A stretch of 64,000 nt of DNA, taken from Pseudomonas sp. VD-NE ins (GTDB lineage Bacteria > Pseudomonadota > Gammaproteobacteria > Pseudomonadales > Pseudomonadaceae). This document shows, piece after piece, positions 1 through 7,600 of the stretch; position 1 is the first letter of the stretch; every line of letters begins with the position of its first letter. The translations under genes were made by a program, and so were the position numbers. Under the pieces are notes generated by a model that saw only the letters and a list, made by a program, of their open reading frames with translations, searched no databases and had not been told where the DNA came from. The stretch covers positions 1,259,001-1,323,000 of the forward strand of contig NZ_CP134772.1 of NCBI RefSeq assembly GCF_031882575.1. Direction: 5' to 3'.

Positions 1-745
1 TGAAGTCGCTCATCTGTACCGTGGTGTCATGCCAGTAGCGGTGGATCAGCGGCTGCTGCGCGCGCAACAGATCGAGCACGGCTTTATATTGATCTTCGGT
101 GAGCTGGTACGGATCCTTGATGCCCAATTCAGGCTTGGTCGATTTCAGATACAACGCCGCATCGGCGATGTAGATCGGCCCGTCATAGGCCTGCACGCGG
201 CCTTTGTTCGACTTGCCATCGGGCAGATCCTGCGCGGAAAACACCACGTTCCAACTGGTCGGTGCGGTCTTGAATACGTTGGTGTTGTACATCAGCACGT
301 TCGGACCCCACTGGTACGGGGTGCCGTAAGTCTGCTGGTTCACCACGTACCACGGCGCGTCTTTGAGGCGTGGGTCGAGGGTGTTCCAGTTCGGGATCAA
401 CGCGGTGTTGATCGGTTGCACACGCTTGCCGACGATCAACCGCAACGAGGCATCGCCCGACGCAGTGACCAGGTCATAACCGCCCTTGGCCATCAGGCTG
501 ACCATTTCGTCTGAGGTCGCCGCCGTCTTCACATTGACCTTGCAGCCGGTTTCTTTTTCGAAACCGGTCACCCAGTCGTAGGCCTTGTCGCTCTCGCCAC
601 GTTCGATGTAACCCGGCCACGCAACGATATCCAGCTGACCTTCGCCAGCACCGACAGCCTTCAACGGCTCGGCCGCTTGCAGGCTGGCACTGGCCAGCAG
701 GGCCGTGGTGATTGCACTGAGCAGTGCGGTCTTGTGCACGAACAT
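1..745 (-). CDS. Polyamine (spermidine/putrescine) ABC transporter substrate-binding protein, 3' partial
   Basis: Periplasmic binding protein that would deliver a polyamine to an ABC importer. The frame opens at the ATG complement of 743-745. It starts with an N-terminal signal peptide (hydrophobic LLSAITTALLASASLQA, cleavage near QAAEP). The mature part reads LDIVAWPGYIERG, then YDWVTGFEKETGCKVN and a YDLVTASGDAS stretch, typical of the PotD/PotF/YdcS family. The frame runs off the left edge, so about 248 residues are visible of roughly 340-380 expected. It lies just downstream of a gamma-aminobutyraldehyde dehydrogenase gene on the same strand, as in the E. coli ydcSTUV-ydcW locus. The polyamine substrate is inferred from family and neighbour; the exact ligand is unknown. 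Confidence 0.85.
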   Translation of the reverse strand, partial: MFVHKTALLSAITTALLASASLQAAEPLKAVGAGEGQLDIVAWPGYIERGESDKAYDWVTGFEKETGCKVNVKTAATSDEMVSLMAKGGYDLVTASGDASLRLIVGKRVQPINTALIPNWNTLDPRLKDAPWYVVNQQTYGTPYQWGPNVLMYNTNVFKTAPTSWNVVFSAQDLPDGKSNKGRVQAYDGPIYIADAALYLKSTKPELGIKDPYQLTEDQYKAVLDLLRAQQPLIHRYWHDTTVQMSDF

Positions 746-783
746 GAGACACACCTCTTCGTTTTTTAGATTTCTGTTAAGAG

Positions 784-870
784 TAGTCGCAAGCTGCAAG
801 CCCCAAGCTGCAAGACACAGCGGATTTGCTTTTAACTTGCGGCTTGTAGCTCGCCGCTTAAAGCTCCCGG
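784..870. repeat. Imperfect inverted repeat of the AGCTTGCAGCTTG family
   Basis: CAAGCTGCAAG-type words on the left are answered by CTTGCGGCTTGTAGCTCG on the right, giving a long imperfect hairpin between patD and the binding-protein gene. It overlaps the last codons of patD. A related element lies at 48033-48119. It may act as an attenuator or mRNA-stabilising stem; that role is inferred. Confidence 0.55.
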
Positions 871-2345
871 CTATGCCGGGCCATGATGTGCCGCACCACG
901 CTGTAGTCCTGCAGCGAATCACTGGATAAGTCTTTGCCGTAACCGGAGCGTTTCAGCCCGCCGTGGGGCATTTCGCTGACCAGCATGAAATGGCTGTTGA
1001 TCCACGTGCAGCCGTACTGCAGGCGCGCGGCGACCTGCATCGCCTTGTCCAGATTCTGCGTCCATACCGACGAGGCGAGGCCGTATTCGGAGTCATTGGC
1101 CCAATCGACCGCTTGTGCGAGTTCGTCGAAACGGGTCACGGTGACCACCGGGCCGAACACTTCGCGCTGGACGATTTCGTCGCTCTGTTTGCAACCGGCG
1201 AGCAACGTCGGTTGATAGTAGAAACCGGCGCCGGAGTGCACCGCCGCGCCGGTCACGCGTTCGATGTGTGGCTGACCGAGGGCGCGCTCGACGAAACTGG
1301 CGACGCGGTCACGCTGACGGGTGCTGATCAGCGGGCCGATCTCGTTGTCGGCATCACGTTTGCCGGCGAAGCGCAGGCTGCCGACTGCGGCGCCGAGTTC
1401 AGCGACCAATTTGTCGTGAATCCCGGCCTGCGCGTAGATCCGGCAGGCAGCGGTGCAGTCCTGCCCGGCATTGTAATAACCGTAGGTGCGCACGCCTTCG
1501 ACCACGGCCTGGATGTCGGCGTCGTTGCAGACGATCACCGGGGCTTTGCCGCCGAGTTCGAGGTGCGTGCGTTTCAGGGTTTTCGCGGCGGCCTGGAGGA
1601 TTTTCTGTCCGGTGACGATATCGCCGGTCAACGAGACCATGCGCACTTTCGCATGGCCGACCAAATGGCTGCCAACGCCTTCGCCGCCACCGCAGATGAT
1701 GTTGATCACCCCGCGCGGCAGGATCTCAGCGAGCGCTGGCGCCAGTGCGAGGATCGACAGCGGCGTGTGTTCGGACGGTTTGAACACCAGCGTGTTGCCG
1801 GCGGCGAGGGCCGGAGCGATTTTCCACGCGGCCATCATGATCGGGTAATTCCACGGCGCAATCGAGGCGACCACGCCAATCGGATCGCGCCGGACCATGC
1901 TGGTGTAGCCCGGCAGGTATTCGCCGCTGAGTTGACCGGTCTGGCAGCGTACGGCGCCGGCGAAGAAACGGAATACGTCGACGGTCGCGGTCAGATCGTC
2001 CTGACGCGCCAGGTGCAAAGGCTTGCCGCAGTTCAGCGATTCGAGGCGGGCGAGGTGGTCGGCGTGTTTTTCGACGGCGTTGGCAATGTCCAGCAGCAGG
2101 CTGGAACGTTGTTGCGGCGTAGTACGCGACCATTCGGCGAAGGCGCGGTGGGCGGCGAGGATCGCGGCTTCGACCTGCTCGGTGCTGGCCTCGGCAATGT
2201 GCGTGAGGATTTCACCGGTGGCGGGGTTGAGAATCGGCTCGACAAAACCTTCCCCGGCGACCAGTTCGCCATCGATCAACAACGCGGTACACATCGGGGT
2301 CTGCACGCCAGCCATTTTCCGCGATCTCTTTTCTTGTGTGGCCAT
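858..2345 (-). CDS. patD: Gamma-aminobutyraldehyde dehydrogenase (PatD/YdcW-like)
   Basis: NAD-dependent aldehyde dehydrogenase that oxidises 4-aminobutanal to GABA in putrescine catabolism. It has 495 residues, slightly longer than E. coli PatD (about 474) because of an N-terminal extension. The body closely follows the PatD pattern: LIDGELVAGEG and LNPATGEIL near the N-terminus, SIAPWNYP in the cofactor region, THLELGGKAP carrying the general-base Glu, and NAGQDCTAACRIYAQ carrying the catalytic Cys. The 2345 ATG is preferred because GGGAG precedes it at good spacing; an internal ATG at 2315 is the alternative. It lies between a LysR regulator gene and a polyamine-binding protein gene on the same strand, which supports the polyamine assignment. 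Confidence 0.86.
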   Translation of the reverse strand: MATQEKRSRKMAGVQTPMCTALLIDGELVAGEGFVEPILNPATGEILTHIAEASTEQVEAAILAAHRAFAEWSRTTPQQRSSLLLDIANAVEKHADHLARLESLNCGKPLHLARQDDLTATVDVFRFFAGAVRCQTGQLSGEYLPGYTSMVRRDPIGVVASIAPWNYPIMMAAWKIAPALAAGNTLVFKPSEHTPLSILALAPALAEILPRGVINIICGGGEGVGSHLVGHAKVRMVSLTGDIVTGQKILQAAAKTLKRTHLELGGKAPVIVCNDADIQAVVEGVRTYGYYNAGQDCTAACRIYAQAGIHDKLVAELGAAVGSLRFAGKRDADNEIGPLISTRQRDRVASFVERALGQPHIERVTGAAVHSGAGFYYQPTLLAGCKQSDEIVQREVFGPVVTVTRFDELAQAVDWANDSEYGLASSVWTQNLDKAMQVAARLQYGCTWINSHFMLVSEMPHGGLKRSGYGKDLSSDSLQDYSVVRHIMARHSREL

Positions 2346-2446
2346 TGTTGCTCCCTGATATCGGGAGCCGACCGTCTTATAGATGCAGCAAGACTAGTGC
2401 GCGGCTCCGAGGTCGACAAATTCTAAATACTGAAAGCAGCGTTCGA

Positions 2447-3361
2447 TTAAATAGATGGCTTGCGTCCGCCGTGGGGTTGCTCGCGAGCCACGGTGAGAAA
2501 TGGATCGACCAGCGCCGGGCGTGCAGTACCACGGCGCCAGGCCAGGCCGACGTCGAGGGTCTGGTTAAGGTCGGCGATTGGCCGCGCTTCGATGATGTCG
2601 CCTTCCAGTGACCACGGGCGATAAGTCATGTCCGGCTGGATCGACACGCCCAAACCGGCGGCGACCAGACTTCGAACGGCCTCAGTCGACGCGGTTCTCA
2701 ACGTGATTTTTGGTTGCAGACCGGCGCCGCGCCACAGACGCTGGGCGTTGCGATCCATTTCATCGACGTTGAGTTGAATCAGTGGTTCGCGGGCGACGTC
2801 GGCGAGATTGATGCTGTCGTGCTCCAGCAGTGGATGCTGGGCCGGGAGCCACAAACGGTGCGGTGAATGGGTCAGTACTTCAGTTTGCAACGCGTGGCGG
2901 TCTTCGAGGTTGGAGAGGATCAATACGCCGACATCGATCTCGCCACTGACCAGCAAATGCTCGATGTAGGGCCGTTCGTCTTCCATCACTCTGATTTCGA
3001 CATTGGGATACGCGCGCTGAAAACGGGTGAGCAGATCCGCCAGGTAATAACCGGCGACGAGGCTGGTCACGCCGACGATCAACTGCCCGGCGACCTGATC
3101 GGTGCTCTGTTGCAGGCTGCGCTTGGCGTTGTCCACGGTCGCCAGAATCAGGTGCGCCTGGCGTAGGAATTGATGACCTTGGTGTGTCAGCGTCATGCCC
3201 TTGGCGTGGCGGCTGAACAGGCTGACGCCGATTTCCTCTTCCAGTTGCTGGATCGCCAGCGTCAGGGTCGATTGGGAAATGAATGCAGTTTGCGCGGCGG
3301 CGGAGATCGAGCCGGTTTCGGCCACGGCGATGAAATGACGGATCTGACGCAGGGTCATCAT
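2447..3361 (-). CDS. LysR family transcriptional regulator
   Basis: DNA-binding regulator of 304 residues, a normal LysR length. The N-terminal winged helix-turn-helix reads LRQIRHFIAVAETGSISAAAQ, then QSTLTLAIQQLEEEIGVSLFSR. The C-terminal two-lobed inducer-binding domain includes VAGQLIVGVTSLVAGYYLADLL. The frame is open further upstream, but the ATG pair at 3358-3361 starts exactly at the conserved LysR N-terminus (MTLRQIRHF), so it is chosen over the longer form. It is 101 bp upstream of patD on the same strand. It may control the polyamine genes, but the ligand and target are not visible. A short inverted repeat around 2351-2367 in front of patD could be an operator. Confidence 0.88.
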   Translation of the reverse strand: MMTLRQIRHFIAVAETGSISAAAQTAFISQSTLTLAIQQLEEEIGVSLFSRHAKGMTLTHQGHQFLRQAHLILATVDNAKRSLQQSTDQVAGQLIVGVTSLVAGYYLADLLTRFQRAYPNVEIRVMEDERPYIEHLLVSGEIDVGVLILSNLEDRHALQTEVLTHSPHRLWLPAQHPLLEHDSINLADVAREPLIQLNVDEMDRNAQRLWRGAGLQPKITLRTASTEAVRSLVAAGLGVSIQPDMTYRPWSLEGDIIEARPIADLNQTLDVGLAWRRGTARPALVDPFLTVAREQPHGGRKPSI

Positions 3362-3539
3362 GAGAAGGGCTACCCAGTGGGCGGTTTTTATAGATTGGCC
3401 TGAGTGTATATCTATTTTCGCGAACGGCTTGGGTGTACTGAGCAACATCTGGAAGCACACTCGCAAGCAGGGCTGGGGCACTTTCGAACTAGGCTGGAGG
3501 CCTTATAGATCCGGATAAACCCTGTTTTGGAGGCGGAAC

Positions 3540-4262
3540 ATGAACACCCGTGGATTGCTCGATCAACTGCTCAAATCCGGCCAGGATCTGTTGCAGAACA
3601 AGGCTGGTGGAACGCAGAACAAACCGGCTGCCGGTGGCTTGGGCGGTTTGCTCGGCGGCGCTTCAGGCTCCGGTGGCCTCGGCAGTCTGCTGTCCGGGGC
3701 CGGCGGGGGGGCGTTAGCGGCTGGCGCGATGGGCTTGCTGCTTGGCAATAAGAAAGTGCGCAAGGTTGGCGGCAAAGTCGCGATCTACGGCGGCCTCGCG
3801 GCGCTGGGTGTGCTGGCTTACAAGGCTTATGGCAACTACAACGCCCAGAAAGGCACCGCCCCACAACGCGAACCGCAAACCCTCGACCGCTTGCCACCTG
3901 CGCAAGCCGAGCAACACAGTCAGGCCATTCTCAAAGCACTGGTCGCTGCCGCCAAAGCCGACGGTCATATCGATGATCGCGAGCGCCAACTGATCGAAGG
4001 TGAATTCACCAAACTCGACAACGATCAGGAGCTACAGAACTGGCTCCACGCCGAACTCAACAAACCCCTCGACCCCACCGACGTCGCCCGCGCCGCGAGT
4101 ACGCCGGAGATGGCCGCGGAGATGTACATCGCCAGCGTGATGTTGGTGGATGAGGAGAACTTCATGGAGAAGAGCTATCTGGATGAACTGGCGCGACAGT
4201 TGAAGCTCGAGCCGGGGTTGAAGTCGGAACTGGAGAAGCAGGTGCGCCAGACGGTGCAATAA
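3540..4262 (+). CDS. DUF533 / YebE-like TerB-fold membrane protein
   Basis: Protein of 240 residues with the DUF533 (YebE) layout. An N-terminal MNTRGLLDQLLKSG motif is followed by a Gly-rich segment (residues about 35-65), then a hydrophobic stretch (GALAAGAMGLLLG to GGLAALGVLAYKAYG) that should insert in the inner membrane. The C-terminal helical domain from about residue 120 contains AAAKADGHIDDRERQLIEGEF, the TerB-like acidic helix. Its biochemical role is not established; homologues are often envelope-stress responsive. GGAGG sits seven bases before the ATG. It is monocistronic, transcribed away from the LysR gene, and followed by a hairpin at 4282-4302. Confidence 0.82.
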   Translation: MNTRGLLDQLLKSGQDLLQNKAGGTQNKPAAGGLGGLLGGASGSGGLGSLLSGAGGGALAAGAMGLLLGNKKVRKVGGKVAIYGGLAALGVLAYKAYGNYNAQKGTAPQREPQTLDRLPPAQAEQHSQAILKALVAAAKADGHIDDRERQLIEGEFTKLDNDQELQNWLHAELNKPLDPTDVARAASTPEMAAEMYIASVMLVDEENFMEKSYLDELARQLKLEPGLKSELEKQVRQTVQ

Positions 4263-4281
4263 GTGTTGGACCGGCAGGAGA

Positions 4282-4308
4282 AGAGGCCCGGGAAGGGCCT
4301 CTGCTTCT
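4282..4308 (+). terminator. Probable terminator after the DUF533 gene
   Basis: An 8-bp GC-rich stem (AGAGGCCC / GGGCCTCT) with a five-base loop lies 20 bp after the stop codon. The tail is T-rich but interrupted (GCTTCTGTC). It also faces the end of the convergent immunity gene at 4318, so it may act in both directions. Confidence 0.55.
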
Positions 4309-4317
4309 GTCATCAAT

Positions 4318-4611
4318 TTATTCTTTGGTCAGTAGTTCTACCAGAGTCGTGAAGTTTGTCTCGGCGAGCTCTTGCTCTTCAGGTGATGTGAGCGAATTCA
4401 GAATTTGCTCTTCGATGGCACAGTCGTAAACATCGATGCCGATCCAGCCTTGCGACCAAAAGTCGATCGTTGCCACCTTATCCCGTCCCTCAAGTTCCAC
4501 TCGTTCAAGGTCGCCAAAATCTCCTTTGGTAAACGCTGAATACTCAAACGAGTACGCAGTCAGCTTCGGTTTTATCACTTCGTTAAAAATCGTTATGTTC
4601 ATGAGGCTCAC
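4318..4611 (-). CDS. Candidate immunity protein for the Rhs toxin
   Basis: Small acidic protein of 97 residues with no signal peptide or membrane segment, so probably cytoplasmic. I do not recognise the family. Its position is diagnostic: it directly follows the variable tip of the Rhs gene. The GTG start (complement of 4609-4611) overlaps the Rhs TGA stop in a GTGA junction, which implies coupled translation. An ATG at 4602 (MNITIFNEV) is the alternative start. Visible features are FGDLERVELEG, IDFWSQGWIGIDVYD and a Glu-rich C-terminus. The gene is clearly more AT-rich than its neighbours, as expected for a recently exchanged toxin-tip/immunity cassette. The immunity role is inferred from context only. 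Confidence 0.7.
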   Translation of the reverse strand: MSLMNITIFNEVIKPKLTAYSFEYSAFTKGDFGDLERVELEGRDKVATIDFWSQGWIGIDVYDCAIEEQILNSLTSPEEQELAETNFTTLVELLTKE

Positions 4612-7600
4612 TTTTTATCAACGGTGATAATGTTGTCTGCGCTGGGGAGGTGTTCGCCTCCTTGCTTCTTGAGCATGTATTGTTGTGATTTACCGGCGTC
4701 CGGGCCTATCAGTTTGAACCAGCCAGTCTTGCCGCCTTGCAATAGACTTGAAGTAGGCACATCAAACTCAGCATAAACCGAGTTGTTAAGCGCTGCGCCT
4801 TTGAAATCGGCGGGGCCGTTAGTGGAAATGAACGTTTGCCCGCCAGCGCCTTGCACAACTTTGTTACTACTACGCATTTGAGCGAGTTCGTCAGGCGACA
4901 TCCAGCGGCCAACTCGCGTCTTGCTGACTCCATCGACAACACGGGTTTCGCCAAGCTTTAACGGAGAACCAGGGATTGGAGGCGTGTTTTCGTCGACTTT
5001 GGCTGTAGCAGCAGGATCTTCTGTTCCAGGCTTGCAATCGGGTCCGCCCGGACAGTTACCATTCAACCCCAGTGGATCCACCCATCCTGTGGGGTTGGGT
5101 ACGTACTGGTAGTTGTTCAACCCCCCAGCAAGCTTGATCGGATCCGGCGTCAAAAACCGTCCAGCCCCCGGATTGTAGTAGCGGTGGCGGTTGTAATGTA
5201 ACCCTGTCTCCGCATCGAAATACTGACCCTGGAAGCGCAATGGGTTATCGATCTCGCTGACGTCCAGCGCGGCGAGATTACCGTAGGCTCGGTACTTCGC
5301 CGACCACATGATTTCACCGCTGTAGTCGGTGAGCTCCTGCGGTGTGCCGAGGTGGTCGAGTTGGTAATAGAACGGTGTTGCTTTTCGTGGGCCTTCGCCA
5401 TCGAGCATCGCCAATGGGCGGAAGCTGCCCGGTTCGTAGATGTAGCTGCGGTAACGGTTTTCGGCGCTTTCGGCAATCAGGCGTTCGCCTTGCCACAGGA
5501 ATTCGGTGATGTGGCCGTCAACGGTTTTTTCTATACGTCGACCGAAGGCATCGTACTTGTAGGTTGCTGTACTGCCACCCGGCAGGCTTACGCCGATCAA
5601 GCGGTGCTGGCAGTCGTAACGATACTCGGTGACGAGTTTCTGTCCTGTGCCACGGCGTTCGCGACTCAGGTTGCCGTACGCGTCGTACTCGTAGTGACGA
5701 TCACCCTGCATCAGCAGGCGGTTGCCTTTGACGTTGGCGAGGTTTGCTGTGCCTTCATTGCTTTGGCCTAGCAGGTTGCCCGCCGGGTCATGGGCGAAGC
5801 TTTCCGGAGTAGCACCGCGCACGCTGATCAGTCGGTCGAGCGGGTCGTAGTGATAGCTGCGGTTGCCTTTACGGCTGTCATCGATACCCGCGAGATTGCC
5901 ATTGGCGTCGTAGTTATAACGACGCTGGAACAGGCTCTTGTCTCGCTGGCCAACAGTGTGGGCTTGCAGACGGCCTTGTTCGTCGTACTGGTATTGGCTG
6001 AGCAGCAAACCTTGCTGACGTTTTTGTTCGCGCCCAGCACTGAACTGGTGAGAGGTCAGGCGTGAGCCGTTGAGGTCGATGCTGCTGAGTTGCCCGCCGG
6101 GTTGGTGACGGTAATCGAGTTTGCTGCCGTCGGGGAGGCGGCAGTGTTTGAGCTGACCAACGCTATCGTACTCGTAGCGCAGGGTGCCCCAACCTTGGTG
6201 TTCTTCGATGAGGCGGTCTTGCAGGTCGTATTTATAGGCGAGCGGCCAATGACCGTCGTCGACGTTTACGAGGCGACCGAGGGCGTCGTAGCTGTAGTGG
6301 ATTTCTTCGCCATCGGCCAGGGTTTTCACCAGCAGCCGGCCAGCCGCATCGCGCTGGTACTCGGTGACCAGTTCGCTGCCATCGTCGCCGAACTCGGTTT
6401 TCTTCAGCAGTTGGCCGTTGAGGTCATACTCGTAAGCCGTACGACGACCGTCGAAACCGGTTTCCTGCTGGATCAGGCCGTTGGTGTAGTAATCGAGGTG
6501 GTATTGCTCGCCGCGCTCGTTTTCGATTTCAGTCAGCAGCAGACGTGAGTTGTCATAGCGATAGCGAAGTTGGCTGCCGTCGGGGTTGATGCGGCGACTG
6601 ACCAGATGCAGATTTTCGGCATATTCGTACCGGGTGATGCGGCCGAGTTCATCGCGTTCAGCGGTGACATTACCGTAGGCGTTATAGGTAAACGCACGGG
6701 TTGCGCCGCCCGGCAGCGTGACCTGAGCGAGGCGATTAGCTGCGTCCCACTGGTATTGGGTAATGGCGCCGGACTCTTCTTGGCGGGTGATCTGCCGACC
6801 CAGCGCGTCGTAGCGATACTTGCGCTGGCCGCCATCGGGCAGGCGTTCTTCCAGCAACTGGCCGAGGTTGTTCCAGCCGAGTTGATGGCGACTGCCGTCC
6901 GGGTGGCGAATCTCCAGCAGGCGCCCCTGAGGATCGTAGCTGTAGAGCGTGGCATTGCCGTCCGGGTCGATTTGCTGGGTGATATCGCCCTGACGGTTGC
7001 GTTGGTACTTCCAACTGGCTTTTCCGCGATGGACATCACTGACGAAACCGTTGATGTATTCGTAGGTGGTGGCTTCGTCTTCCGGCGGGATGACGGCAGT
7101 CATCAAGCCGTTGTCGTTGTAGCGGTACTCGGTGACGGCGCCCAACGGATCCTTTTCCGCGATCAATTGGCCTTTGTCGTTGTAGGCCTTGAGATGCTCG
7201 GCACCGTCCGGGTCGATCTTGCTGATCAGTCGCGCCTGATCATCGTGGGTGTACACCTCTTCGCTGCCGTCGGCGTTGGTGACAGTCACGCTGCCTTTGT
7301 CATCCCAGGCGTAGTGCGCTTCCATCTGCGAGAAGTTGGCCCAGTGATGTGTGCAACGAGACAGTTTGCCTTCGTTCTCCCACTCCCAGTAGAACGCAGC
7401 GCCGCCCGCCAGTTGCCGCTCGAGAATGACGTGCTGTTCGTTGTAGCGATAATGTTCGGCTTCACCGGCCGCGTTCTTCGCCTCGATCAAACGATGCTGG
7501 GTGTCATAGCTGTAGGTGACCAGCGTCTGCACCGTATTCCAGGCGTCTTCCAGATTGTCAGCAGGCAGAAACTGCTGATAGTCGACCGCGACGATGTGTT

